64,000 bases of DNA from Lutibacter sp. HS1-25 (lineage in GTDB: Bacteria > Bacteroidota > Bacteroidia > Flavobacteriales > Flavobacteriaceae), in assembly GCF_004121075.1 (NCBI RefSeq), contig NZ_RHLN01000001.1:186001-250000 (forward strand), written 5' to 3'. Shown one piece after another: positions 1-8,869 of the stretch. A program made the translations under genes and the position numbers. A model generated the notes under the pieces. It was not told the origin of the DNA, searched no databases, and saw only the letters and a list, made by a program, of their open reading frames with translations. How positions within the stretch are numbered: the first letter of the stretch is position 1; the number at the start of each line of letters is the position of its first letter.

Positions 1-789
1 AATTTCATTGTCAAGTGAATTTATTTTTACATCTGAAAATGCTATTTTTCCACGTATTTCTTCAACTGATGAAATGTTTATTTTGTCTTTATTCGAAATA
101 ATTTCAAACGAAATAATTTTTAAAATATCAACAGTAGATCCGCTACTATTTAATATCAAATTTTGTGAAGTTTCCATATCAAGTGCTGCATTTTTTAGGT
201 CGATATACGCATAAGCAATTGATTTTGTTTTTAATTTTCCATATTTTAAATCAACACTTGCATTGGTTAAATCTTGATTTATCCACATATCTCCGTGCTG
301 TAAATTTGTGACCAATCTTCCGCTAAAATTTTCTAAAATAATATCTCCAAATTTATTGGTAATATTTAGCGAACAGGTTTTAGGTAAATAAATGGTGTAA
401 TTGATTTGAACATTGGTTTTATCAAAATCTAGTGGATTGTTTTTGTTGAAATAATTAGCAATAAAACTTTCATTTTTAGCTGTAATTTCTGAAGTGATTG
501 TAGCCAAATTACCAACAATTTTTATTTGTGGCTGAATGCGTTTTAATAAATCTTTTGCATTCTCCAATTTTTTGTCGGTTACTTTAATATTGGCCGTAAT
601 AACAATACTGTCTTTATCCCAGCCATTAACTACAATATCACCATATTTTGAGTCAATTGTTAAATCGCCTTGCTGGGTTAGCGAATAACTTTTTACTATT
701 TTTTTTGCAACAGCTTCTTGGGCTTTAATAGCCAAGCTGCTTAATAAAATTAGTAATAGTGCTGCTGTATTTTTATAAAATGTATTCAT
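1..789 (-). CDS. putative surface/adhesin-like protein, 3' end outside window
   Basis: The minus-strand reading frame opens at an ATG at 789 and stays open to base 1, giving 263 codons without a stop; the C-terminus lies outside the window. The protein begins with a signal peptide (about residues 1-24, ending AIKAQ). It continues with short repeated beta-strand units carrying recurring K-[YF]-G-[DK] turns (SKYGDI, NKFGDI, LKYGKL). This is the pattern of DUF4097-type putative adhesin proteins, which are predicted beta-helices of unknown role. The start overlaps the end of the anti-sigma-like gene by 17 bp, so it is the third gene of a sigma / anti-sigma / surface protein operon and a likely target of that sigma factor. 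The family call is inferred from repeat appearance. Confidence 0.75.
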   Translation of the reverse strand, partial: MNTFYKNTAALLLILLSSLAIKAQEAVAKKIVKSYSLTQQGDLTIDSKYGDIVVNGWDKDSIVITANIKVTDKKLENAKDLLKRIQPQIKIVGNLATITSEITAKNESFIANYFNKNNPLDFDKTNVQINYTIYLPKTCSLNITNKFGDIILENFSGRLVTNLQHGDMWINQDLTNASVDLKYGKLKTKSIAYAYIDLKNAALDMETSQNLILNSSGSTVDILKIISFEIISNKDKINISSVEEIRGKIAFSDVKINSLDNEI

Positions 790-1303
790 CTTTATTGGTT
801 GTAGTTTTTGAATTGTTAATTTGGTGTAATAAGTTTTCAATCAATTCAATACGTTTTTTATAATTGGTAATTATGGCTTCTAAAATAAGTTCGTTGTCTA
901 AATTTTCATCCAATTCTAATTTCAATAGCTCATATTCTTGATCTAGTTCAACCATAAACGATAAAAATTCTTCTTTATCTGTTGAAGATAAATGTGTGTT
1001 GTTTTTAACCAATTGAACCTGATACGAAACCAAGCTTTGGTAATGCATGTCTATTTCTTGTAATTCTTGATTTGAAAACTTGTTTGGTGTGTTTTTAAAG
1101 CCCAAACCAACAATGCTAAAAATGCCTAAAATAAGTACAATACTTGCTGCAATTTTGAATTTTGAATTTTTCCAAAGAGGTATAGCTTTTGGTTTTTCTT
1201 TATCCAATTCGTTTGAAATTGCCGCCCACATTTTTGAAGCATCTGGAGTATAATCCTCAAACTGCTGTTTGTTTTTTATAATATGTTTTTCAAAATTGTC
1301 CAT
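773..1303 (-). CDS. anti-sigma-factor-like membrane protein
   Basis: A 176-residue protein. It has a charged cytoplasmic N-terminus (about 1-45) with a conserved-looking MWAAISNELDKEKP stretch, one transmembrane segment (about 49-69) and a Glu/Lys-rich, probably coiled-coil C-terminal part. This architecture is typical of the small membrane proteins encoded directly after ECF sigma genes in Flavobacteria, and it matches the first part of the protein at 24278-24958. Its ATG overlaps the sigma stop codon (TAATG), implying translational coupling. The expected role is to hold the sigma factor at the inner membrane until a signal arrives. No zinc-binding anti-sigma motif (HxxxCxxC) is visible, so the role is inferred from position and topology. 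Confidence 0.7.
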   Translation of the reverse strand: MDNFEKHIIKNKQQFEDYTPDASKMWAAISNELDKEKPKAIPLWKNSKFKIAASIVLILGIFSIVGLGFKNTPNKFSNQELQEIDMHYQSLVSYQVQLVKNNTHLSSTDKEEFLSFMVELDQEYELLKLELDENLDNELILEAIITNYKKRIELIENLLHQINNSKTTTNKDEYIL

Positions 1304-1839
1304 TATAGTGTGTTTATAATTTCAATTAATTTCTTTTTTGCACGGTGATACTGCGATTTTGATGTGGAGGTTGTTATTTCTAAAATTTCTCCAATTTCAG
1401 CGTGATCGTAGCCTTCAATTAAATACAAAGTAATTATTTGTTTAAATCCGTTAGGCAGTAAATCAATTCCTTTTTTTATTTTTTTAATATCCTGTTCTTC
1501 AAAGTTTTGTGTAGGTTCGTTGGTTAAATAATATTCGTGATTTTCAATTGCAGTAATTGGGATTTTTTTCAATTTTAAAAAATTGATACTCTTGTTTACC
1601 ACTATTTTTTTTAACCAAGATCCAAAAGTGCTTTCGTATCTAAAACTGTGTAAATTTTTAAATGCTTTTACAAAACTATCTTGCAAAATATCTTCAGCAT
1701 CTTCTTTTGAACCTACCAAACGCATGCATACGTTGTACATAGCATTTACATAAAGTTTATACAATTGAAACTGTGCATTTCTATCGCCTTTCTTGCTTTT
1801 TTCAACAAGTTCTTTATGTATTAATAAATTTGTTTCCAA
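1303..1839 (-). CDS. ECF-type RNA polymerase sigma factor
   Basis: A 178-residue sigma-70 family protein. Region 2 is clear: AMYNVCMRLVGSKEDAEDILQ is followed by SFVKAFKNLHSFRYESTFGSWLKKIVVN, which covers the -10 recognition and core-binding helices. Region 4 (YLIEGYDHAEIGEILEITTSTSKSQYHRAKKKL) is a helix-turn-helix for the -35/-33 element. There is no region 1 or 3, as expected of ECF factors, and the length is normal. It is the first gene of a three-gene operon with a membrane anti-sigma-like protein and a putative adhesin. A similar operon starts at 23728. Confidence 0.93.
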   Translation of the reverse strand: METNLLIHKELVEKSKKGDRNAQFQLYKLYVNAMYNVCMRLVGSKEDAEDILQDSFVKAFKNLHSFRYESTFGSWLKKIVVNKSINFLKLKKIPITAIENHEYYLTNEPTQNFEEQDIKKIKKGIDLLPNGFKQIITLYLIEGYDHAEIGEILEITTSTSKSQYHRAKKKLIEIINTL

Positions 1840-2222
1840 TTAATTTGGATTCGTTAATTGATTATTAAAAATTCCCAATTTCAATTTTAACTAAAGACAG
1901 TATTAATTTTAAAAGGTTGCATTTTTTAAAAATTATTTTTGAAATTTTATTAAAAATAAAAATAATTATAAGATTATCAGTGTTTTATGAATTTTAAAAA
2001 TTACCATAAAATTTATTGTTGAAGTAAAAAAGTCTAATTTAAATTGCAATAGTTGTTTTAAAGTTACTGTGTTTAATTTGATTGTTAAATATTTGTTGGT
2101 CAGTTAAATTATAATGAATATTTTTACTGACCAATTAGCGTAATTTTAGTTGGCAAATTTGTTAAACGAAAAAGGTTAAATCACTTTAAAAATAAGTGGT
2201 GTAATTTTTTAAATTAAAATTT
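1840..2222. other. 383-bp divergent intergenic region
   Basis: This very AT-rich stretch separates the minus-strand sigma operon from the plus-strand barrel gene and must contain promoters for both. The only clear structure is the 9-bp dyad at 2096-2134. TAATTTTA near 2142-2149 resembles the Bacteroidetes -7 box (TAnnTTTG) but lacks the final G. No RNA gene or short ORF stands out. Confidence 0.5.
2096..2134. promoter_or_regulatory. perfect 9-bp inverted repeat, operator-like
   Basis: TTGGTCAGT (2096-2104) and ACTGACCAA (2126-2134) are perfect inverted copies separated by 21 bp, about 90 bp upstream of the barrel gene at 2223. There is no T-tract, so it is not a terminator. The two arms are two turns of helix apart between centres (about 30 bp), which would suit a dimeric regulator or a cruciform. 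The function is inferred. Confidence 0.45.
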
Positions 2223-2987
2223 ATGAAATATCAATTATTTTTAATTTGTTCAATTATTGGCTTATACTCAATAAGTTCATTTGCTCAAAAAGAAGAAAAA
2301 CCTTCGCCCTACGAATTTTTATCAACTTATTACAATCAAGATTTTAGTCCGTTTGCTAAAAGAAATGTTTACCTCGGTTTGGCATTTTCACTCGACAGTA
2401 AAAATATTGAAAATACAGATTATTTAGTTCAACAAGTACTTGATGGTGATCGTGTAAATTTTAATGTTTCACTAAAAGGAGGTTACTATTTAGGAGATTA
2501 TGCAATGGTTGGCCTTGATTTAGAATATTTTGAGAAAAAATTTGAAGGTAATATATTTAAATCACCAGACTCATTATATTCAAATAGCATTACAAGAGGT
2601 TTTGAAATTACACCAAATTTTCGTTCTTCTATTCCTTTAACAAAAAACGAAAGATTTAGCTTTTTTGCTCAATTAGGCGTAACCTACGGAAGAGGAAATA
2701 CGTTGGTTAGAAATATTAAAAATATTGACGAAGTTGATAAAACGTATGCCACAGATTATAATTTAAGGCTGGGTCTTAGTCCGGGTGTTACCTTTTTTGT
2801 AATGGAAAACTTTTGTTTTGAAGTTCAGTTAGATGTTTTGGGCTATGAATTATCGGTCTCTAAGTCGACCGATAATAACGAACCTCCATCAAGGCAAGTT
2901 AGGCAACAAGTAGACTTAAGTATTGATGTTTTATCGCTACATCTTGGGTTGGGTTATTATTTTGGTTCAAAAATGCATAAAAAATAA
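2223..2987 (+). CDS. outer-membrane beta-barrel protein
   Basis: A 254-residue protein with a signal peptide (about 1-21, ending SFAQ). It shows alternating-strand segments typical of the Bacteroidetes OMP_b-brl family (FNVSLKGGYYLGDYAMVGLDLEYF, LRLGLSPGVTFFVMENFCFEVQL, LHLGLGYYFGSKMHKK). The C-terminus ends in an aromatic strand followed by a basic tail. The predicted site is the outer membrane, as a narrow barrel of unknown cargo. It lies 3 bp upstream of the PCMD lipoprotein gene, so the two are probably cotranscribed. A dyad lies in its upstream region. Confidence 0.75.
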   Translation: MKYQLFLICSIIGLYSISSFAQKEEKPSPYEFLSTYYNQDFSPFAKRNVYLGLAFSLDSKNIENTDYLVQQVLDGDRVNFNVSLKGGYYLGDYAMVGLDLEYFEKKFEGNIFKSPDSLYSNSITRGFEITPNFRSSIPLTKNERFSFFAQLGVTYGRGNTLVRNIKNIDEVDKTYATDYNLRLGLSPGVTFFVMENFCFEVQLDVLGYELSVSKSTDNNEPPSRQVRQQVDLSIDVLSLHLGLGYYFGSKMHKK

Positions 2988-2990
2988 ATT

Positions 2991-4070
2991 ATGATTAAAA
3001 GAATACTAATTCTGTTGTTGGTTATTACAGTGTCTTCTTGTGTAAAAGAAAGTTATTTTGGCTACTCAAGCTATGGCAATATTAAAGAACTTGTTGTAAG
3101 TAATCAGGCAAAAAATGCCGTGATAGATACTAAAAATTTATCAGTTGAAATTGAAATTCCGGGTGGCGTAGATCTATCAACTATCACCATTCAAAGTATA
3201 AATCTATCATCATTTTCTACATCAGATAAAAAAGTAGGAGATGTTTTAGATTTAAATGAGCCTGCGCAAATTCAAGTTGTTGCAGAAGACGGTAGTGTTT
3301 ACAACTGGACAGTTACGTCATTTGTGGCTTCAGTAACACCACAAATAGATAATAGCGATTTTAATTTATGGTATAAAACGGGTTCGGGTTATTATGAGCC
3401 AGGCGCAGATGCAAATACTACCGTTTGGGGTACTGGAAATCCAGGTACTCAAATTTTAAATAAATTAGCTACAACTCCTTTTGATTTTGGAAACGGAAAT
3501 TATGGAGCTAAATTAGAAACTTTAGACAATGGTAAATTAGCTGGTACTTTTGGCGCGCCAATTTCTGCAGGTTCAATATTTACAGGGAAATTTGATTCAG
3601 ATAAAATTGATCCTTCAAATCCGCAGGCAGCTATTGATTTTGGAATTCCATTTGTTGGAAGGCCTGCTAAATTAAGGTTGAAATATAAATTTTCACCAGG
3701 TGCTGTAAATAAAAATAAACAAGGAGATGTATTACCTTACCCAGATATGTTGGATATTTATGCTTTGTTAGAAGTAAGATTTAGCGGAAAAATACAAAGA
3801 TTGGGTACAGCTTGGTTAAGAAGCAGTGATGACACTTCAGAGTTTAATACTGTTGAAATACCTTTTAATTATGGAGAATTAGACAGTTCATTTCCAGATT
3901 ACATGAAACCTGTTGATGGTGTTTATGTAAGCCAAGATTCGGCACAATTTGTTTTGCCAACACACATTACCTTTGTTGCATCATCTAGCTACGATGGTGC
4001 TAATTTTGCCGGCGCCATAGGAAGTGAATTAATTGTAGATGATGTTGAAATGGTTTACGATGAGGATTAA
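2991..4070 (+). CDS. PCMD-domain surface lipoprotein
   Basis: A 359-residue protein with a lipoprotein signal (VITVSSC, lipidated Cys17). A first beta-sandwich domain covers about 30-110 (IKELVVSNQAKNAVIDTKNL to VYNWTV). Then comes a domain starting NSDFNLWYKTGSGYYEP with a TVWGTGNPGT motif, characteristic of the putative carbohydrate metabolism (PCMD, PF13201) family. These proteins are usually surface-exposed lipoproteins next to barrel proteins and are suspected to bind glycans; no activity is proven. The gene follows the barrel gene after 3 bp and precedes cardiolipin synthase by 19 bp. Confidence 0.75.
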   Translation: MIKRILILLLVITVSSCVKESYFGYSSYGNIKELVVSNQAKNAVIDTKNLSVEIEIPGGVDLSTITIQSINLSSFSTSDKKVGDVLDLNEPAQIQVVAEDGSVYNWTVTSFVASVTPQIDNSDFNLWYKTGSGYYEPGADANTTVWGTGNPGTQILNKLATTPFDFGNGNYGAKLETLDNGKLAGTFGAPISAGSIFTGKFDSDKIDPSNPQAAIDFGIPFVGRPAKLRLKYKFSPGAVNKNKQGDVLPYPDMLDIYALLEVRFSGKIQRLGTAWLRSSDDTSEFNTVEIPFNYGELDSSFPDYMKPVDGVYVSQDSAQFVLPTHITFVASSSYDGANFAGAIGSELIVDDVEMVYDED

Positions 4071-4089
4071 TTAAACCCAATACTAAAAT

Positions 4090-5535
4090 ATGGAAATAGC
4101 ATTTATTACTATATATTTATGTATTTTAATATACACTATTTTCAAGGTTTTATTAGACACTTATTCTACGCCAAAAACATTGGCTTATTTAATGCTTATT
4201 ATGCTAGTTCCTTTTTTAGGAATTTTGCTATATTACTCATTTGGAATTAATTACAGGCATAAACGTACAACTTCAATTGGTGTAAATTCACAAACTGATT
4301 TTGATTTATCATACAAAAATAAAGATGTTGATAATACTGAAAAGTTAATTGAAAAAAGTGTTGATGAAATTCTTCATTTTCAACCACTGGTACATTTTTT
4401 GAAAGGTCTTTTTCAAGAGAATTTAAGCGAAAATAATTTCAAACTTTTAATTAATGGTGAAGAAAAATTTCCTGAAGTACTAAAATCCATAGCAACTGCC
4501 CAACATTTTATTCATATGGAATACTACGATTGGGAAAATGATATTGTAGGAAATAAAATTAAAGATCTTTTATTAAAAAAAGCAGCTAGCGGTTTGAAGG
4601 TTAGGGTGCTTTATGATGATTATGCAAGTAAGGGAATTAAAAAAAATATTGTAAAAGAACTTAAAAACGGTGGTGTTGAAATTTACCCAAAAATAAAAGT
4701 TAAACTGGCTAAATTTGCTAATCGCATCAACCACAGAGACCACCGAAAAATTATTATTGTTGATGGAAAAATTGGTTTTGTAGGTGGTATCAATATTTCA
4801 GATAGGTATGATAATTCAATTGATACCGGACTTTATTGGCGAGATACCCATGTAAAATTTACGGGCTTATTGGTACATAATTTACAAAGGCATTTTATAG
4901 TGAGTTGGAATACCGCTCAATTGGAAAAATTGGCTTATTCTAAAGCTTTATTTCCTACTATTGAATTAATAGAAAATGAAGATATTAGGGCTTTGGGTCA
5001 GGTTGTAGCTGGTGGACCTATTTATCCAATGTCTAATATTATGCTTAGTTATTTTCGAATATTTTCGCTTGCTAAAGAAAAATTATACATAACAAATCCA
5101 TATTTTATACCAAATGAAAGTATTATGGATGCTTTAAAACAAGCGGCTATTTCGGGTGTTGATGTGCGTTTAATGGTTCCAGAAAAGTCCGATTCAGCAA
5201 TTGTTGGAGCCGCATCTAAATTTTATTTCAACGATTTGTTAAATGCAGGTGTTAAAATATATTTGTATAAAAAAGGCTTTATTCATGCCAAAACAGTAGT
5301 AGCTGATGGTTTGGTTAGTGTGGTTGGAACAGCCAATATGGATATTAGAAGTTTTGACCTTAATTTTGAGATTATGTCTGTAATTTACGGAAAATTATTT
5401 GCAGCTAATTTAGAGCAAAGTTACATTTCAGATTTAGAAAATTGTTGTGAAATAAAAAAAGAAGATTGGGGTAATATCAATGTTTTTAACAGATTGAAGT
5501 ATGCTGTTTCAAGATTAATTTCATCTTTTTTATAG
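4090..5535 (+). CDS. cls: cardiolipin synthase
   Basis: A 481-residue inner-membrane enzyme that condenses phosphatidylglycerol molecules into cardiolipin. Two N-terminal transmembrane helices (about 3-22 and 31-51) precede two phospholipase D domains. Each domain has an intact HxKxxxxD motif: H218-K220-D225 (HRKIIIVD) and H399-K401-D406 (HAKTVVAD), each followed by a GG/GT-N/A motif. Length and layout match the bacterial ClsA type. It is the last of three closely spaced plus-strand genes. Confidence 0.93.
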   Translation: MEIAFITIYLCILIYTIFKVLLDTYSTPKTLAYLMLIMLVPFLGILLYYSFGINYRHKRTTSIGVNSQTDFDLSYKNKDVDNTEKLIEKSVDEILHFQPLVHFLKGLFQENLSENNFKLLINGEEKFPEVLKSIATAQHFIHMEYYDWENDIVGNKIKDLLLKKAASGLKVRVLYDDYASKGIKKNIVKELKNGGVEIYPKIKVKLAKFANRINHRDHRKIIIVDGKIGFVGGINISDRYDNSIDTGLYWRDTHVKFTGLLVHNLQRHFIVSWNTAQLEKLAYSKALFPTIELIENEDIRALGQVVAGGPIYPMSNIMLSYFRIFSLAKEKLYITNPYFIPNESIMDALKQAAISGVDVRLMVPEKSDSAIVGAASKFYFNDLLNAGVKIYLYKKGFIHAKTVVADGLVSVVGTANMDIRSFDLNFEIMSVIYGKLFAANLEQSYISDLENCCEIKKEDWGNINVFNRLKYAVSRLISSFL

Positions 5536-5631
5536 TTTATTTATTTTTTTATAATTAAGTCTAAAAAATAATTATAAAAATCACAAATTAAAAAAATGCA
5601 TAATAAATTATAAAATACTTATTTTTGGATA

Positions 5632-6033
5632 ATGTGGAATAATATTTTAATTGGTCTTATTTTAATAATTAGCACAAGTTTTGTACATGCAACTACTACC
5701 AAGGTTGTGTTGTCATTTATTCATCAAAAACACAAATTTAAAGGCTCTTTTCTTAGAATTATATATATTAATTCAATTGTATTAATAACCATATTTGCAA
5801 CCATTATTGAAGGTGTTATTTGGGCATTTACATATTTAATTATTGATGCTTTTAAAACTTTTGAAGAAGCATTTTACTTTTCATTAATTACTTATACAAC
5901 TCTTGGTTATGGAGATATTATTTTAAGTAATGCAGATAGGTTGCTTGGTGCTTTTGAAGCTGCCAATGGGGTTATTATGTTGGGATGGTCAACAGCTATA
6001 GTTGTAACTGCTATTCAAAAAATTTATACCTAA
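5632..6033 (+). CDS. small two-pore-helix potassium channel family protein
   Basis: A 133-residue membrane protein with hydrophobic helices at about 3-20, 45-70 and 108-128. A pore-loop selectivity filter TTLGYGD lies at 89-95, close to the canonical T-x-G-Y-G-D of K+ channels, and is preceded by a pore helix (FEEAFYFSLITYT). There is no cytoplasmic RCK or cyclic-nucleotide domain, so it resembles minimal Ion_trans_2 (PF07885) channels. TATTTTTG (5620-5627), a good match to the -7 consensus, sits only 4 bp before the ATG, so the mRNA could be almost leaderless. The gene ends just outside the integrated element. Confidence 0.85.
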   Translation: MWNNILIGLILIISTSFVHATTTKVVLSFIHQKHKFKGSFLRIIYINSIVLITIFATIIEGVIWAFTYLIIDAFKTFEEAFYFSLITYTTLGYGDIILSNADRLLGAFEAANGVIMLGWSTAIVVTAIQKIYT

Positions 6034-6065
6034 AAATATACTTTATAAATTTGTTTAAGCATAAA

Positions 6066-6084
6066 GTAGCTCCACCAGAGCTAC
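6066..6084. repeat. attL: tRNA-derived core with inverted arms
   Basis: GTAGCTC-CACCA-GAGCTAC is a perfect 7-bp dyad with a 5-nt centre. Its first 13 bases duplicate the tRNA-Arg 3' end at the other element boundary. Inverted arms flanking a short crossover segment are the usual core-site layout of tyrosine recombinases. The exact crossover point inside the repeat cannot be determined. Confidence 0.8.
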
Positions 6085-6211
6085 AAATAACTATTCACTC
6101 ATTTCACCAAACAACCTCATCTGTATAGTAATGTATTGTTTAGATTACATATTTTATAAGGTTTATGTAAATACATACACAATGTTAAGTAACTTTAAAT
6201 AAACCTAAGTA

Positions 6212-6269
6212 AATTAAAAAGTGACACATTTAGTGACTCAAATATTATTTTATGTGTCACTTTTTAATT
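6212..6269. promoter_or_regulatory. 18-bp inverted repeat with AGTGAC arm sites at the integrase promoter
   Basis: AATTAAAAAGTGACACAT (6212-6229) is repeated perfectly in inverse at 6252-6269, ending 25 bp before the integrase ATG. Inside are AGTGAC at 6220-6225 and 6232-6237 (12-bp pitch) and an inverted copy at 6256-6261. The right end of the element has AGTGAC at 18277-18282 and 18289-18294 with the same pitch. TATCTTTA (6269-6276) resembles a -7 box, so binding here could also control the integrase promoter. Predicted integrase/excisionase arm-type sites. Confidence 0.7.
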
Positions 6270-6294
6270 ATCTTTATATCAAAGATATATAAAA

Positions 6295-7608
6295 ATGGCC
6301 AAGCTAACTTACGTTTTAAGAAAAGGAAAAAGCAAATCAGCTTCAATTCAATTATTTTTCAATTACGGCACTAACAAGAGGTTGCGTTATTCAACTGGTT
6401 TGCAAATTTTAGATGCAAAAAATTGGGACGATGAAAAATTTCGAATAAAAAATGTAACAGCTGAGGTATATAAAAATGAAGTAAACAATAGGCTGAACGA
6501 AATTAGAGGTTTTGTAGAAAAATTGCATACAGGATTACTAACAAGTGGTGAAAATATCGATAATGATATATTAAAAAATGAATTAGATACTTTTTTAAAT
6601 AAATCAAAACCAACCGATGAGGTGAAATCAGAAAAAATGGAATTACTACCATTTTTCAAATGGTATATTAAGTATTATCAAAAAGCATCTTTACCTACCA
6701 CAAGAAAACCAATGAATAAAAACACTACTAAAACACTTAAAAATTCTTTAAATATATTTCAAAAATTTAATGACACTATTTTAACGTTAAAATACAATAG
6801 CATAAATAATGATTTTTATACCTTATTTATAAAATATATGAATGACCATGAATACTCCTTAAATTATATTGGAACTCATATAAGGATTTTAAAAACCATA
6901 ATGAATGCTAGTTTTGAAAAAGGTTTTCACAACAACATGGATTTTAAAAAAAGTTGGTTCATAAAACCAAGTGAAGAAACTTATAATATCTATTTAAATA
7001 CAGATGAGCTTCAAAATATTTTTGATTTAAATTTTTCTGAATTTAAGCCTAAAAAAACAGAAAGCGGATTTTTATTGACTGCAAATAAATTAGATAATGC
7101 TAGAGATTTATTTTTAATATCAGCTAATACTGGTTTGAGAGTTTCAGATTTCAATAAATTAACATCAAAAAACATTATTTCTGATAATGGTATTAACTAC
7201 ATTTCATTAGTAACTCAAAAAAACTCAAAGAGTTTAACTATACCTATTAATACAATGCTAAAGGCAATATTAAATAAAAATGATGGTGAACCTCCGCAAG
7301 CAATGCCAGAACAACACATCAATTATTGTTTAAAAGAAATTGGTGAATTAGCTAAAATTGATGAGTTTGTTCAAAAAGGAATAACTAAAGGCGGTATAAA
7401 AACCAAAAATGAATATAAAAAATATGAGCTAATAACTAATCATACTGGTAGAAGGTCTTTTTGTACAAATGCTTATAAAAGTGGTATGCCAACAATTGAC
7501 ATTATGGCTATAAGTGGTCATAGTACAGAAAAAGTATTCTATTCATATATTAAAGTTGATGATTTAGAAAGAGCTGAAAAAATATCAAAACATAAGTTTT
7601 TCTCATAA
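6295..7608 (+). CDS. tyrosine recombinase / site-specific integrase
   Basis: A 437-residue phage-integrase family protein. The N-terminal arm-binding domain (about 1-100) starts VLRKGKSKSASIQLFF, typical of Bacteroidetes integrases. A SAM-like core-binding domain covers about 115-225, and the catalytic domain follows. Catalytic residues are visible: R282 (TGLRVSD), H383-xx-R386 (HTGRRS), H409 (SGHST) and the nucleophile Y418, nine residues after H409. It is the first gene inside the element, reading inward from attL, and should catalyse excision and integration at tRNA-Arg. The promoter overlaps a large inverted repeat. Confidence 0.95.
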   Translation: MAKLTYVLRKGKSKSASIQLFFNYGTNKRLRYSTGLQILDAKNWDDEKFRIKNVTAEVYKNEVNNRLNEIRGFVEKLHTGLLTSGENIDNDILKNELDTFLNKSKPTDEVKSEKMELLPFFKWYIKYYQKASLPTTRKPMNKNTTKTLKNSLNIFQKFNDTILTLKYNSINNDFYTLFIKYMNDHEYSLNYIGTHIRILKTIMNASFEKGFHNNMDFKKSWFIKPSEETYNIYLNTDELQNIFDLNFSEFKPKKTESGFLLTANKLDNARDLFLISANTGLRVSDFNKLTSKNIISDNGINYISLVTQKNSKSLTIPINTMLKAILNKNDGEPPQAMPEQHINYCLKEIGELAKIDEFVQKGITKGGIKTKNEYKKYELITNHTGRRSFCTNAYKSGMPTIDIMAISGHSTEKVFYSYIKVDDLERAEKISKHKFFS

Positions 7609-7646
7609 GTCTTAACATAAATAATTGCTCATTCATATTGTTTAGT

Positions 7647-7675
7647 CTATTTTAGTCACAAATTGATTAAAATAG
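7647..7675. promoter_or_regulatory. 8-bp inverted repeat upstream of the second element gene
   Basis: CTATTTTA (7647-7654) and TAAAATAG (7668-7675) form a perfect dyad with a 13-bp spacer, ending 6 bp before the ATG at 7682. A short direct repeat TTTAGTC (7641-7647, 7651-7657) overlaps it. It could be an operator for the HTH protein or integrase, or the stem of a leader hairpin covering the start. The AT-only arms make chance occurrence possible. Confidence 0.35.
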
Positions 7676-7681
7676 ATTGCT

Positions 7682-8716
7682 ATGAGCAAGAAGAAAAAGA
7701 AGAAATTTATTAATGACGTAAGTTTTACTAGTTTATTATCGGATAATGATAGAGATTATCTTAGAATTATTGATGAAAAGACTGGTGAAGAAGGGGAGGA
7801 AATGGAGCATTATGATGGCTATATTGCTTTAATTAACGGAGCTGTTGTTTTGTCTAGTAAAATGGAAAAGAGATTTTATTTTTTAGCAGATAAAATATGC
7901 CAGCCAGAGCATATAAATAATACTAGCTTAAAGAAAGAATTTGAAGAGTTAGTTTATAAAAATGGTAAATGTACGGATTCATTAACTGAAGATGTAATTA
8001 GTATTTACGAATATTGTGAGAAAACAAATAGATTTTGGCATAACTCTTCTCTAAAAGTATACGAATTATATTACCCCAATTTACTCGAAGCTTATTTAGA
8101 AAAATTCAAGAACTCTGAAGAGTTAGATTTTCTAAAATTTGAATATGAATATTATTTAAAAATAAATACTAAGAACCGAAAAAATAACACTATTTATTCA
8201 TCAGGAATAGATAGAGATGATATGTTATTTATAGGCTATTTCCAGTTTTTAAACCAAGACGAAAAAGAATTCTTCAACATTAACACAAGTAAAAAGTTAG
8301 ATTTTATATCTAGTAAAATATTAGAACTTGGTTATTACATTCAATTTTCAAAAGAAAAAAAGGAAGTCTATTTAAACCTCATTCCTGTTAAAAATGAGAA
8401 AAGTGATTTTGATAAACTTGATGAAGAAGTTATAGATAAATCAAACTTACCCTCTTTTAGTCTTTTAGAAAGATATGCTCTAATAAAAAGATTTGGAATT
8501 AATAAATTGGTGACAGATTCTAAAACTCTTAAAAAAGAAAAAAATAAACTATTAGCATTAATTATGGACTGTAGTATTGATAATGCTAGAAAATTATTGG
8601 ATAATACATATAAGCTAAAAGATAAAGAAAAAAACAAAGTCCGTGAGACTCTAATTGAAGAAAAAATTGATGAGTTTCTGTTTAGAAATAAAATAGATAT
8701 AGATTCAATAAAGTAA
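7682..8716 (+). CDS. element protein of unknown function
   Basis: A 344-residue soluble protein I do not recognise. It begins with a run of lysines (MSKKKKKKF), is rich in Lys/Glu and has no signal peptide or transmembrane segment. The C-terminal third (about 255-340: LLERYALIKRFGINKL, then LALIMDCSIDNARKLLDN) looks helical and winged-helix-like. It resembles the tail of other unknown proteins found between integrase and HTH genes in Bacteroidetes islands. A strong terminator follows. A regulatory role in mobility would fit the position, but nothing in the sequence proves it. Confidence 0.75.
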   Translation: MSKKKKKKFINDVSFTSLLSDNDRDYLRIIDEKTGEEGEEMEHYDGYIALINGAVVLSSKMEKRFYFLADKICQPEHINNTSLKKEFEELVYKNGKCTDSLTEDVISIYEYCEKTNRFWHNSSLKVYELYYPNLLEAYLEKFKNSEELDFLKFEYEYYLKINTKNRKNNTIYSSGIDRDDMLFIGYFQFLNQDEKEFFNINTSKKLDFISSKILELGYYIQFSKEKKEVYLNLIPVKNEKSDFDKLDEEVIDKSNLPSFSLLERYALIKRFGINKLVTDSKTLKKEKNKLLALIMDCSIDNARKLLDNTYKLKDKEKNKVRETLIEEKIDEFLFRNKIDIDSIK

Positions 8717-8792
8717 AAATATTAATATATCTCAAAACGCTAAGAATAGTGTAAGACGTTGATATACAGCGTTTATAATAAAATAGTTTTAT

Positions 8793-8825
8793 AAAAGGGT
8801 CGCAAATACGCGACCCTTTTTTTGA
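8793..8825 (+). terminator. intrinsic terminator
   Basis: AAAGGGTCGC (8794-8803) pairs with GCGACCCTTT around a 6-nt loop and is followed by a T-tract. It ends the integrase / unknown-gene transcription unit before the HTH gene. Confidence 0.88.
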
Positions 8826-8869
8826 CCCCAATCACATTTGCACCATAGAAATTTAAAAACAAATTTATT

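Noticed and set aside
6066-6084. Second tRNA gene at the left boundary
   Set aside because: Only the 13 bases of the tRNA 3' end are present, with no other arms; it is an attachment-site copy.
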